A DNA stretch of 64,000 nt. Source: Tenacibaculum sp. 190130A14a. Its GTDB lineage: Bacteria > Bacteroidota > Bacteroidia > Flavobacteriales > Flavobacteriaceae. The notes under the pieces were generated by a model that was not told the DNA's origin, ran no database searches, and saw only the letters and a program-made list of their open reading frames with translations. Made by a program: the position numbers and the translations under genes. Within the stretch, counting starts at the first letter, position 1, and the number at the start of each line of letters is the position of its first letter. Below are positions 46,178-55,027 of the stretch, piece by piece. The DNA lies in contig NZ_OZ040189.1 in NCBI RefSeq assembly GCF_964048965.1, positions 1,426,001 through 1,490,000 on the forward strand. The letters run 5' to 3'.

Positions 46178-47511
46178 TGATCCAGTTTTTTAAATCGTTA
46201 TACCTACACAGTCGATTCTTTGTATATATTGCTGGAATCTCGTCAGTATTTGTACTGTCGTATTGGTTTGAAGCATTGTATCAGTTAGCTTGGATGCTTG
46301 TTTGGTTATTATCTATTGCTTTTATCATAGATTTAATCATCTTATTTCGATTTAAAAAAGGAGTAAAAGGAAACAGAATTGTAAGTGAGAAGCTATCTAA
46401 TTCAGATGAAAATAGCGTTCACGTACAATTAGAAAACAACTATCCGTTTGATGTTTTTACAACGGTTATTGATGAGCTTCCTTATCAGTTTCAAAAAAGA
46501 GACTTTCACTTTGATGTTAACTTAAAAACAAGCGATAAAACTACGTTTAGCTATACCGTAAGACCGGTAGAAAGAGGAGAATATCAATTTGGGAAACTGA
46601 ATGTGTATGTGTCTTCTATTTTAAGAGTTGTGGGAAGAAGGTATACGTTTTCGGAAGAAGAAAATGTAAAGGTATATCCGTCATATATTCAAATGAAAAA
46701 ATATGAATTTATGGCAATGAACAATAAGCTCACAGAATTTGGATTGAAAAAGATTCGAAGAATAGGACATACCATGGAATTTGAGCAAATCAAAAACTAC
46801 ATTCCTGGAGATGATGTGAGAACCATCAACTGGAAGGCTACGGCTAAGAAAGCAGCTTTGATGGTAAACCAGTACCAAGATGAAAAATCACAACCTATTT
46901 ATTCTATCATCGATTTAGGAAGGGTGATGAAAATGCCTTTTGAAGAATTGAAATTGTTAGACTATGCCATTAATTCTACCTTGGCGTTTTCTAATATAGC
47001 TTTGCTAAAGAATGACAAAGCAGGAATGATCACTTTTGGAAAGAAAGTAGAAAAGATAGTGCCTGCGAGTAACAAGAAAACGAACTTACATCTCTTAAAT
47101 GAAGAGTTGTATCATACCAATACCAACTTTTCAGATTCTAGTTTTGCATTGTTAAACGCTACGGTGAAACGAAAAATAAACCAACGAAGCTTATTGTTGT
47201 TATATACCAACTTTGAACATATCTCGGCTTTAAAAAGACAGTTACCGTATTTAAAATCCATTGCTAAAAAACATTTATTGGTAACCATATTTTTTGAAAA
47301 TACGGAATTAGACAATCTCATCTCAGAAAAAGTAGAAGACTTGCAAGAAGTCTACCATAAAACCATTGCCGAAAAATATGCCTATGAAAAGCGTTTAATG
47401 GTAAAAGAACTAGAAAAAAATGGATTAAATGCCATTTTAACCAAACCACAACACTTATCGGTAAACGTAATTAATAAATACCTAGAGTTTAAGGCAAAGG
47501 GGATGATTTAA
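46177..47511 (+). CDS. DUF58 domain-containing protein
   Basis: The 444-residue product starts at GTG, overlapping the MoxR stop. Two N-terminal membrane helices (about 13-55) are followed by a beta-rich part and the DUF58 core GDDVRTINWKATAKKA followed by YSIIDLGRVMKM, a vWA-like fold. The last 27 codons are repeated with four base changes at 49768-49848, downstream of the next gene. This gene's own 3' end is therefore the junction of an insertion. Confidence 0.92.
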   Translation: MIQFFKSLYLHSRFFVYIAGISSVFVLSYWFEALYQLAWMLVWLLSIAFIIDLIILFRFKKGVKGNRIVSEKLSNSDENSVHVQLENNYPFDVFTTVIDELPYQFQKRDFHFDVNLKTSDKTTFSYTVRPVERGEYQFGKLNVYVSSILRVVGRRYTFSEEENVKVYPSYIQMKKYEFMAMNNKLTEFGLKKIRRIGHTMEFEQIKNYIPGDDVRTINWKATAKKAALMVNQYQDEKSQPIYSIIDLGRVMKMPFEELKLLDYAINSTLAFSNIALLKNDKAGMITFGKKVEKIVPASNKKTNLHLLNEELYHTNTNFSDSSFALLNATVKRKINQRSLLLLYTNFEHISALKRQLPYLKSIAKKHLLVTIFFENTELDNLISEKVEDLQEVYHKTIAEKYAYEKRLMVKELEKNGLNAILTKPQHLSVNVINKYLEFKAKGMI

Positions 47512-47876
47512 AAAAATAGCTTTAGTATGGTTATTTAACAATTTTGTATAAAGGTAGTAGCGGAATTAAAAGCCCCAATTGTTCAGAATTATTTACTACA
47601 CTTGGATAAATACACAAAACTCTAATTATAGTAAAGAGTCTCTATTAGGTTTATATTTTGTTATGCTCTTTTTTCTTGTACTATCAATCTTTCTTTTTAT
47701 GCCTAAAAACCTAAACTTCATTACATTTTTTCATAGTTAAGCTGATCATTTCCTCAATTTAGGAGTGTAATTGAAAACAAATTATTCGATTGGGTAGCTA
47801 CTATCAGTTTTTAATTACAAAGGCAGATACTAAACAGCCTAAATTAAATAGAGTAGTAAAGCTAAAAACATAAATT
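47512..47876. other. 365-base intergenic stretch before the toxin-like gene
   Basis: AT-rich, no reading frame and no strong hairpin. I see no clear TTG/TAnnTTTG pair. It lies inside the putative inserted segment, between the DUF58 stop and the 613-residue gene. It should hold that gene's promoter, but I cannot point to it. Confidence 0.5.
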
Positions 47877-49718
47877 ATGAATGCAAATATTTTAATAGGA
47901 CCCGCTTTGGGTATGATACCTGAAATAGGACCAATATTATCGGGTGCGTATGAATCACATGAAAAGGAAAAGTTCAATCATCATTTGTTTGAATCTCTCA
48001 ATGCCATTGAAGCGAAACTTGATGAAGTAGAAAATTTAATTAAAGAGGTAATTACGCAAGAAGAGTTAAACGCGATTGCTACTGCTACTAATAATGCTCA
48101 GGGAACCATCAATGGTTGGTGGACAGGAAGTGATGGAGTGAAAAACTGGTTAGAAAATGGTGATCCATTAGATGCAGGTACTTCAAATAATATTTGTAAT
48201 AATATTGGTACCCTACTAGATTCTATACATAATGCAATTACCCAAGAAAATATAGGGGAAAAAACATGGGTTCAAGTATATGTAGACTATTTCATTCAAC
48301 AGAATAGTAGCAATCGAACAGTATCTTACTTGGAGTCAACTTATAAAGCCTTCCTTGGTTTAGTACACCTCCAATTAAGAGGAGTTATGTGTGCTCGAGC
48401 TGCTAAATATAAAGATGCGGATCTAATTGCATTGGATACGCTGAATAACATTATTTCGCAGGGTATCTATGTTCAAAATAATGTTATCAATCCATATCTT
48501 GAGCCAAGTCATCCTGATCACAAAACATTTTGCTGGTTCCTTCAAGATACTACTAGTAATGCAGAGATAAAGATCGAAGATCAAATACACTTGGCGCTTG
48601 ATACTCAATCGTGTACTGCAGGAATGGTATCAGGTGGAATTGAGTTTACACCTGGACCATCACCAAGTAGTCAATTTGGGCTGCGAATAGCGTCTAGCAA
48701 GATGGACAAATATGGAGATTTGATTCCTGGTGGAAGCTGGAATGCTCTAGCGCAAAGTGCAAATAATTCGTACAATTTGGAAAATGGAGATTATGGTGAA
48801 GTTATTGGAGCGAGAATTCAGTGGTATCCTAACAACATAGTTCTTCCTCCATCACAATTTATTACTGGAGTAGCTTTGAATGCCAAGTCTTATACAGAAG
48901 GAGACGGAGGTGGATTAAGACAAGTCAATCAGTTATATATGACAGTTAATTCTGGTACAATGAATGCTGATGGGACAATAAATTCGTGCCCTACAATTAC
49001 ACAAGATACTTCTGGAACCCCGCAAGGAGCTGTTAATCTAATGGCAGAATATCAGTTAGGGTATATTGGTTCAACATCGTACCAAACAACGAGTACCAGT
49101 CCTATTACAGGAATTGGAATGTGTCAGGCACCTTGTTTGGAAGGGGGAGTAATGTTACAAACTTCGATTCACGCTCATGCATTTGCACCGATACCGATTA
49201 TTGGATCAAAACACGTAGCTATAGGAAACAGACGCTCTGGCATGGGATTGTCAAATGGTAGCGACCCAATTGCTCAACAAAATTTAGGTAGTGGTTCCCA
49301 AGCAATGATTTTGCAAAACCTAAGTGGAAATGCAGCATACGGATCTATCGTTCAAATTGTATCTGCTTCTGATCAGTCTTCTAAGTTAACAGTAACAAAT
49401 CCATCAACGGGAGAGGTTAATTTCTCTTCAACAAGCCCAGCTAACCCCAATACGGCGGTATGGGTGCTGAGAGATCCACGTAATTTTCAGTACACACTTC
49501 CAGGTGGGACAAGTGTGCATGGAACTTCACCGATAAGCAATTCGATTTATAATTGGAATTGTGTTATTCTTCAGAGTGCTTATGACGAAACACAGTGTTT
49601 GTACATAACTTCAAACAATGAGTTGAAAATCATGGACACAACAAGCATCATGAAAATCCGTAAACAACAACAACTAATTGGTGACTCTAGATTTACTTGG
49701 AACTTAAGCCAATTATAA
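47877..49718 (+). CDS. 613-residue protein with a toxin-like helix-plus-beta layout, function unknown
   Basis: No family is recognised. Residues 1-75 contain a hydrophobic segment (IGPALGMIPEIGPILSGAY) and a coiled-coil-like helix ending KEVITQEELNAIA. Helices continue to about residue 235. From about 245 the protein is beta-rich: a first block with GARIQWYPNNIVLPPSQF and a C-terminal block (about 450-613) with repeated hydrophobic-turn units that look like a trefoil or jelly-roll. This head-to-tail order resembles insecticidal or pore-forming proteins, but that is an analogy, not a match. There is no signal peptide. Base composition differs from the neighbours (more C and G). A terminator follows. 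Confidence 0.6.
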   Translation: MNANILIGPALGMIPEIGPILSGAYESHEKEKFNHHLFESLNAIEAKLDEVENLIKEVITQEELNAIATATNNAQGTINGWWTGSDGVKNWLENGDPLDAGTSNNICNNIGTLLDSIHNAITQENIGEKTWVQVYVDYFIQQNSSNRTVSYLESTYKAFLGLVHLQLRGVMCARAAKYKDADLIALDTLNNIISQGIYVQNNVINPYLEPSHPDHKTFCWFLQDTTSNAEIKIEDQIHLALDTQSCTAGMVSGGIEFTPGPSPSSQFGLRIASSKMDKYGDLIPGGSWNALAQSANNSYNLENGDYGEVIGARIQWYPNNIVLPPSQFITGVALNAKSYTEGDGGGLRQVNQLYMTVNSGTMNADGTINSCPTITQDTSGTPQGAVNLMAEYQLGYIGSTSYQTTSTSPITGIGMCQAPCLEGGVMLQTSIHAHAFAPIPIIGSKHVAIGNRRSGMGLSNGSDPIAQQNLGSGSQAMILQNLSGNAAYGSIVQIVSASDQSSKLTVTNPSTGEVNFSSTSPANPNTAVWVLRDPRNFQYTLPGGTSVHGTSPISNSIYNWNCVILQSAYDETQCLYITSNNELKIMDTTSIMKIRKQQQLIGDSRFTWNLSQL

Positions 49719-49740
49719 GAACAAGTATAATATATAGAAA

Positions 49741-49765
49741 GAGAGCGCATTGCGCTCTTTTTTTT
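49741..49765 (+). terminator. Intrinsic terminator of the toxin-like gene
   Basis: A 7- to 8-bp perfect stem (AGAGCGC / GCGCTCT) with a short loop is followed by a run of eight T. It ends two bases before the DUF58 remnant. Confidence 0.92.
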
Positions 49766-49767
49766 GG

Positions 49768-49848
49768 GCCATCTTAACCAAACCACAACACTTATCGGTA
49801 AACCTAATTAATAAATACCTAGAGTTTAAAGCAAAGGGGATGATATAA
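49768..49848 (+). pseudogene. Remnant of the DUF58 3' end (27 codons)
   Basis: These 81 bases match the last 81 bases of the DUF58 gene (47431-47511) at 77 positions, in frame and with the same stop position. Of the four changes three are synonymous; the fourth changes one residue (Val to Leu). No start codon is present, so it is not a gene. The following bases to 50050 carry only a short open stretch and a 10-bp hairpin at 49994-50018. Confidence 0.93.
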
Positions 49849-50050
49849 ATGAAAATAGAAACTCATCATGTTACTCCGTTTAATGATTTTATAAATTATT
49901 AGTGTAGTAAATTGTCCACAGCAAATAAGATTGTATATTGGTTTTTCTAGAACGATTATGGTGTTTACTAATTTTACTAGATCAATTGTTGATAGTATCT
50001 TTTAAAAAAAAAGATACTGAGGAAAGAAGAGGTTAATTAATTTCTAACTT

Positions 50051-50794
50051 ATGAAGAAAATAATAATTTTTGTGCTTATTACTTTATTGTTTAATTGTAA
50101 CCAAGAAAGGAAAACAGATCTGAAGGTTGAAATTTTAAATAAAGAAGTACTGGTAGTTTGTGAGGGTGGTTTTTGTACAGATTTATCGTATGAAAAAATT
50201 AGTGAGATCAATTTAAATAAAATAGAATTTAAAATAGAAAACTTAAGTAATAGTAATTATGTTTTTAATCCGATTTCAACTGATTTTAAAAAAGGAAGTA
50301 CGTCTTTTAATTCTTTTCCAAAATTATTTACAGGTATTAGTTTAAATAATTTCATAATTAAGACATCTAAAGGAAAAACGTTAAAAACAGAAGATAATGC
50401 TACTGTTTTTGGAGGAGGTAATGAGTGTGATACTAATTATGAGAAGAAGATAGCAGCGTATTTTAAAAAACAAGATTATAAAATAGATGCTACTGAGGCT
50501 TTGTTAAAAGGAATTTCATTAAAATCGTTGATTATAATACCTAAAAAAACAACTCTTTATTTTGAATCATATATAAGTCTTCCCTATAATCTACCTTCTC
50601 AATCTATACAGAGTTTAGAAGTAATTAAACTTAACATAAATGAAGAATATACTATGCAAATGGTTTTTTCAGCGGATAAAGAAATGGTAAAAAAAAGATT
50701 ACCTGATAATTTAATAAAAAGTATTGAAGAAGGTAGTTTCAAAATTTTTGATGGGATTATTTATTCAAATGAAATCCCAATAAGAATTGAATAA
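50051..50794 (+). CDS. Lipoprotein of unknown function (247 residues)
   Basis: No family is recognised. The N-terminus is a lipoprotein signal (lipobox LLFNC, Cys16), and the mature part has a mixed alpha/beta pattern. A cysteine pair (EGGFCTD and NECDTNY) may form a disulfide, and FGGGNECD may be a loop. It should face the periplasm. It lies downstream of the DUF58 remnant and could be cargo or native; its age is uncertain. Confidence 0.68.
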   Translation: MKKIIIFVLITLLFNCNQERKTDLKVEILNKEVLVVCEGGFCTDLSYEKISEINLNKIEFKIENLSNSNYVFNPISTDFKKGSTSFNSFPKLFTGISLNNFIIKTSKGKTLKTEDNATVFGGGNECDTNYEKKIAAYFKKQDYKIDATEALLKGISLKSLIIIPKKTTLYFESYISLPYNLPSQSIQSLEVIKLNINEEYTMQMVFSADKEMVKKRLPDNLIKSIEEGSFKIFDGIIYSNEIPIRIE

Positions 50795-50876
50795 AGCTTT
50801 TCTAGAGGAGCTTTTATCTAAACCTAACGTAACAAATCTCAATTATCAGCGACAGATAGTATAAATAGCATGAACA

Positions 50877-51341
50877 ATGACCATCAACGATACTACCAAA
50901 CTATTCAAAAACTTACTATCTCAAACGAACAAGAAATCAGAAAGAAGAATTTATAACTGCTTTATTCAAGTATTATCTTCTTTAGAAAAGAAAGAATTAA
51001 CCAAAGAGCAAATAGATCGTATTAATAACAAGCTCACTTCTTTAAACTTAAAAGAAATAAGAGCCAATAGAAGAAAGTTATACAGTCAGCGATTGAATGA
51101 GTTTAAAACCTTTTTAAAGAGCGAATTTTCTTTTACTACTGAGAAGTACTATGCTGGAATTTACATGGCGTATGGAATGGTATTTGGCTCAGGAATAGGT
51201 TTGTCATTGGGTACAGCAATCAATCCTACTTGGGGATTAAGTTTAGGAATGTCTATGGGAACAAGTATGGGCATGTTGTTTGGAATGCTATATGGAGCAA
51301 AAAAAGACGCAGAAGCCAAAAGACAAGGGAGAGTGCTTTAA
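50877..51341 (+). CDS. Small protein with a glycine-zipper membrane segment (154 residues)
   Basis: The N-terminal 90 residues are helical and strongly basic. The C-terminal part has glycine-rich hydrophobic stretches (GMVFGSGIGLSLGTA and GLSLGMSMGTSMGMLFGML), a pattern typical of glycine-zipper membrane helices. A charged tail follows. It may be a soluble domain with one or two membrane-associated hairpins. It is 83 bases downstream of the lipoprotein gene. Confidence 0.65.
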   Translation: MTINDTTKLFKNLLSQTNKKSERRIYNCFIQVLSSLEKKELTKEQIDRINNKLTSLNLKEIRANRRKLYSQRLNEFKTFLKSEFSFTTEKYYAGIYMAYGMVFGSGIGLSLGTAINPTWGLSLGMSMGTSMGMLFGMLYGAKKDAEAKRQGRVL

Positions 51342-51380
51342 TAATTTTAAATACAACCCATGTTGTTTGTTGGCATTTAG

Positions 51381-51803
51381 CTATTCGTTTTCAGCCCAAG
51401 GATTGTATGAACCAAAGTTCCAGATATAACCTTCATTATCTTTACATGTATAACCTCGTCCGCCATAAGCTTCATCTTTAATATCAATAAGAATTTTTGC
51501 TCCCGCGGCAACAGCTCTTTTATAATGTTCATTAATTTGCTCTACGATAATATAAGGAGCTTGGGTGTTGTATCCATTAAGAGCTTCAGGTGTTTTTACC
51601 AGTTTTCCATATACATTTTCATTTGCAGAACTTAACATAATCATAGCATTACCATAGGTGAGTTGTGCGTGTGCAATTGTGTTATTGTCACCTTCAACTA
51701 CAAGATATTTTTCAAATCCGAATGCATTGCATAACCAGTCAATTGCTATACTTGCTTTTTTGTAGTGCATGGTTGGGATAATATAAGCTTTATGTTCTTT
51801 CAT
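51381..51803 (-). CDS. VOC-family (glyoxalase/bleomycin-resistance-like) protein
   Basis: The 140-residue product has the beta-alpha-beta pattern of VOC proteins of the PhnB/glyoxalase type: IIPTMHYKKASIAIDWLCNAFGFEK, AMIMLSSANE and GGRGYTCKDNEGYIWNFGSY. Metal ligands are not obvious, since His is rare and one Glu remains near the C-terminus, so the activity cannot be named. It is a single gene, convergent to the preceding one. Confidence 0.8.
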   Translation of the reverse strand: MKEHKAYIIPTMHYKKASIAIDWLCNAFGFEKYLVVEGDNNTIAHAQLTYGNAMIMLSSANENVYGKLVKTPEALNGYNTQAPYIIVEQINEHYKRAVAAGAKILIDIKDEAYGGRGYTCKDNEGYIWNFGSYNPWAENE

Positions 51804-51892
51804 AGTGATACAATTGGTGTCTACCGTTCAAGTTACAAAAAAGAGAGCAGAGTCAGCGTAAGATATTTGATTAGCACTAACTCCGCTTTGTG

Positions 51893-52444
51893 TTATCTTT
51901 TATGTAATTCTTTTAAAAAGCGCTGTTCTTTGATAGTACTCTTTATAATAATAGCAATCACAATACTCAATGAAACAATACCCGAAATTACAATGTAGGT
52001 ATAGAATCCTTCAGAAAAATACAATTTGAAGTAAGGTAATAATAAATAAAAACCAAGGATGTAAACTGCGATACAGATAGGTGTAATGATATAATTGATC
52101 AATAATCGCGTTTTATAGTACTTTTTAAGATAGCTTCGATATGATTTTTGCGTCATAGAAACCAGTTGTTTCTCTTTTCGGTATAATGTATAGAACTCTA
52201 AAATAATTCGTAATGTAAGACTCGAAATCATCAAAGTTAACCCTAGATTAAAGCTATTCCATTGGTTAAAGGCATAATAAAAAGCATATACAATTAACAT
52301 GATTACCGTTAGTGACATTACCGTAATACTGATATACTGACTATTACGTTGTTTTTTTGCTTTTGTAATTAGGTCTTTGGGATTAAAATTTGGACTGTCA
52401 ACAGCCTGCGCTTCCCATAATTTATTTAAGTGATCATTTTCCAT
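51893..52444 (-). CDS. Membrane protein paired with a sigma factor (possible anti-sigma)
   Basis: The 183-residue product has a soluble N-terminus (about 40 residues, LNKLWEAQAVDS) and four membrane helices with a short basic loop. It overlaps the sigma gene upstream by 11 bases. No zinc-finger anti-sigma motif is seen. A regulatory role is inferred from position only. Confidence 0.72.
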   Translation of the reverse strand: MENDHLNKLWEAQAVDSPNFNPKDLITKAKKQRNSQYISITVMSLTVIMLIVYAFYYAFNQWNSFNLGLTLMISSLTLRIILEFYTLYRKEKQLVSMTQKSYRSYLKKYYKTRLLINYIITPICIAVYILGFYLLLPYFKLYFSEGFYTYIVISGIVSLSIVIAIIIKSTIKEQRFLKELHKR

Positions 52445-52922
52445 TTTTAATGCATTTTAAAAGTGATTTTCGAATACGACTTAAGCGTGTTCGTAATGTG
52501 CCATGTGCCAAACCAACCGTATCTGCAATGGTAGCTTGAGGAGTGTTCTCCAATTCTAATAAAATCAACGTTCTGTTTTGATCGTTGAGTTGGTCGATAC
52601 ACTGATACATTTTTTTAATGTTTTTTTCATTGTTAGTAGTATCATCGTTGGTATTACTAGACAAAATCTCTTCGTTTATGGCGATACTTTTGCTTGATTT
52701 GCGTAAATCTCCCAAACATACATTTACTGCAATTCTATAAATCCAAGTATCAATGGAAGACTTATGATTAAAAGATTTTCGATGTTTCCACACCTTTATA
52801 AAAGTCTCTTGAAGCCATTCGTTGGCAAGTTCATTGTTACCAGATGCATAGCCTAAACATAATTTATGAACTTTAGAAGCACATGTGTTATAGACTTCAG
52901 TAAATTCCTGTTCTGTATTCAT
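52434..52922 (-). CDS. RNA polymerase sigma-70 family (ECF) factor
   Basis: The 162-residue product has region 2 (NEWLQETFIKVWKHRKSF, followed by IDTWIYRIAVNVCLGDLR) and region 4 (LNDQNRTLILLELENTPQATIADTVGLAHGTLRTRLSRIRKSL). The start at 52922 overlaps the stop of the hydrolase gene by one base (TAATG). A longer frame to 52964 exists but would extend into the hydrolase gene. It probably controls its own operon. Confidence 0.9.
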   Translation of the reverse strand: MNTEQEFTEVYNTCASKVHKLCLGYASGNNELANEWLQETFIKVWKHRKSFNHKSSIDTWIYRIAVNVCLGDLRKSSKSIAINEEILSSNTNDDTTNNEKNIKKMYQCIDQLNDQNRTLILLELENTPQATIADTVGLAHGTLRTRLSRIRKSLLKCIKNGK

Positions 52923-53770
52923 TATTTTGATGATAAAATCAGTTGTATTTGTTTTAAGAACCAATCAGGTCTGTCAAACATTATAAAATGCGCACTGTTT
53001 TCTGCGATGATAAAATTATAATCTTTCAAATTTGCATATTGATTTTTATAAGTTTTATTCACCATTTCTTTACCATAAGGTTGCGATGCTGCAATAATAG
53101 TAACTGGAATTGAAATATGCTTTAAATCTTCTCTAAGATCTAACTTAAGATAATCGGTATATCCATAAACATAGGTTTTTCGGTCAGAGGTTAGTATCCA
53201 ATTCTTAATTTTCTTTTGTCCTGATTCTTTCAAACTCATACCTTTCGACATCGCAGTGGCAGTTTGTGCAAAAGCTGCATCATCCATGGCCAATTGTTTA
53301 TTGTTATAAGGATTTTCATAAACCAAATTGTCAGGATTAAAATTAGGCATCATTAAAGCGCCAGAAGCGGGTAGTGCATCAACCAGTATTATTTCAGATA
53401 GTTTTAAATCCTTTTGTGCGGCAAGCCAGGTAGCAATGGTTCCTCCCAAACTATGTCCAATGACCGTCGCATTTTGCAATTCGTTTTTTACGATATAGTC
53501 TTTTAAAGACTCGTTAACCTTAGGTAACCAAGGAAATTCAATTGGGGCTTTTCCTCCAAAACCAGCTATGGTAACTATATGACATTCGTAATTCTTTTCT
53601 AATTTTTGTACGAGTGGATTCCAAATATCACCAGGAACAGTAAAACCAGGAATTAATACAATCGGTTTACCTTTTCCGGTAACTTCTACATGGATAGGTT
53701 GATTTTCATTTTTTGAATACGTAGTTAGAGAAAAGGTGAATAAGACTACTAATAAGATAACATTTTTCAT
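52922..53770 (-). CDS. Exported alpha/beta hydrolase
   Basis: The 282-residue product has a signal peptide (cut near TTYSK) and the alpha/beta-hydrolase core with IVLIPGFTVPGDIW (oxyanion region), the nucleophile elbow VIGHSLGGTIA, an acid position in the ILVDALPASG region, and a C-terminal ENSAHFIMFDRP (His) motif. The start at 53770 begins the signal peptide; a frame open to 53809 adds 13 residues. It precedes a sigma factor with a one-base overlap. The substrate is unknown; esterase or lactonase is likely. Confidence 0.85.
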   Translation of the reverse strand: MKNVILLVVLFTFSLTTYSKNENQPIHVEVTGKGKPIVLIPGFTVPGDIWNPLVQKLEKNYECHIVTIAGFGGKAPIEFPWLPKVNESLKDYIVKNELQNATVIGHSLGGTIATWLAAQKDLKLSEIILVDALPASGALMMPNFNPDNLVYENPYNNKQLAMDDAAFAQTATAMSKGMSLKESGQKKIKNWILTSDRKTYVYGYTDYLKLDLREDLKHISIPVTIIAASQPYGKEMVNKTYKNQYANLKDYNFIIAENSAHFIMFDRPDWFLKQIQLILSSK

Positions 53771-53910
53771 TGTTTTAAGTTTTGATTTTCCTTTAGATGC
53801 GGAAATCAAAAAATGTTACATTTTATTTTTTAAATAATTTAAAAAGTAGTCAGGTTATGTGCTAGAAGTAGGGGGTAAAGTGTTGTTGTTTAGTTTTTTA
53901 AAATAAAAAA

Positions 53911-54038
53911 AAACTTGTTTGAAAAATTAATTGGCAGATAAACGTTCATCTCAAAAAAAGGAAGGTCTGTGTATAAATGGCAACTTAAATCTAAGACGTT
54001 TCTATTTTCTTTAGAAGAACAACATTTCAAACAAGTTT
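53911..54038. repeat. 128-bp segment with perfect 14-bp terminal inverted repeats
   Basis: AAACTTGTTTGAAA at 53911-53924 and TTTCAAACAAGTTT at 54025-54038 are exact complements. No reading frame lies between. The rest of the gap from 53771 to 54056 shows no other gene. This could be a small non-autonomous (MITE-like) element or a long structured RNA/terminator of the DUF2147 gene. Confidence 0.45.
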
Positions 54039-54056
54039 AGAATATTGTTAGTTTTC

Positions 54057-54482
54057 TTACTTTTTTCTAAACCAGTAAGCAGTTCTACCGATTAGAGAAA
54101 AACCAATATAACCTCTAATCTTTAATTTGTTAGCTTCTTCTAGTTTGATAAAGCACTTGTATTTTTTACCATTTTTAGGATCTAAAATCTTACCACCATT
54201 CCATTCTTCACCATCTTTCTTAAGACCAGTTAAAATATTCATTCCTAAAATAGGCTTGTTTTTATTCTTTCCAGTACATTGATCACATACAGCATCTTGT
54301 CTGTTAGCATCGGTAATTTCAACAATCTTCGCATAGGCTTTACCATCTTTTTGGTAAACTTCAATAACGCTGTCCACCTTACCAGTTTCCTCGTCTCTAT
54401 TTTCCCATTTTCCAAAAATAGTTTGTGCATTTACGCTAAAACCTAGCATAAGCACTACAAAAAATACAATGTTTTTCTTCAT
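54057..54482 (-). CDS. DUF2147 domain-containing secreted protein
   Basis: The 141-residue product has a signal peptide (cut near VNAQ) and the DUF2147 pattern: GKWENRDEETGKVDSVIEV, YAKIVEI, CDQCTGKNKNKPILGMNIL, GGKILDPKNGKKYKC and LKIRGYIGFSLIGRTAYW. It is probably periplasmic and beta-rich, and the two cysteines of CDQC may form a disulfide or bind something. It is a single-gene unit. Confidence 0.9.
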   Translation of the reverse strand: MKKNIVFFVVLMLGFSVNAQTIFGKWENRDEETGKVDSVIEVYQKDGKAYAKIVEITDANRQDAVCDQCTGKNKNKPILGMNILTGLKKDGEEWNGGKILDPKNGKKYKCFIKLEEANKLKIRGYIGFSLIGRTAYWFRKK

Positions 54483-54499
54483 AATAAAGAGGCTTTTAA

Positions 54500-55027
54500 T
54501 TAATCATATTGAGCGTCAAAATTGTCTTTCCATTTTCCTTGAACGCGCATTACTTGTTCTATAATATCACGGGCACAACCGTTTCCACCAGTTTTGTCTG
54601 AAATATACTTAGAAGCTTGCAACACTTCTCTAACACCATCATTTGGGGCACAAGGCATTCCTACGCGTTGCATAACTGGTAAATCTGGAATATCATCACC
54701 CATATACATAACGTTCTCAGGAGCTAAATTGTATTTGGCAACCAATTCTTGATACTGTACCGTCTTGTTATGAGCACCTAAATAAATATCAGTAATCCCC
54801 AAATTAGCCAAACGAGTACGTACACCTTCATTTTTTCCTCCAGAAATAATACACACTCTATACCCCGCTTTTACCGCAGCTTTTAAAGCATATCCATCTT
54901 TAATATTCATTTGGCGAACCAATTCCCCATTAGGGAAAACAGTAACAATACCGTTGGTTAATACACCGTCTACATCAAAAATAAACGTATCTATTTGAGG
55001 TAGTAATTCTTTATAACTTTTCTCCAT
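54500..55027 (-). CDS. kdsC: KdsC-type HAD phosphatase (3-deoxy-manno-octulosonate-8-phosphate phosphatase)
   Basis: The 175-residue product is a capless HAD phosphatase with IDTFIFDVDGVLTNG (nucleophile DVD), NIKDGYALKAAVKAG, VCIISGGKNEGV and MYMGDDIPDLPVM, which is the KdsC pattern. It removes phosphate from KDO-8-phosphate in lipopolysaccharide synthesis. The frame could open earlier at 55078. The start at 55027 places the catalytic motif at the usual distance and leaves a 17-base overlap with the gene upstream. Confidence 0.92.
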   Translation of the reverse strand: MEKSYKELLPQIDTFIFDVDGVLTNGIVTVFPNGELVRQMNIKDGYALKAAVKAGYRVCIISGGKNEGVRTRLANLGITDIYLGAHNKTVQYQELVAKYNLAPENVMYMGDDIPDLPVMQRVGMPCAPNDGVREVLQASKYISDKTGGNGCARDIIEQVMRVQGKWKDNFDAQYD

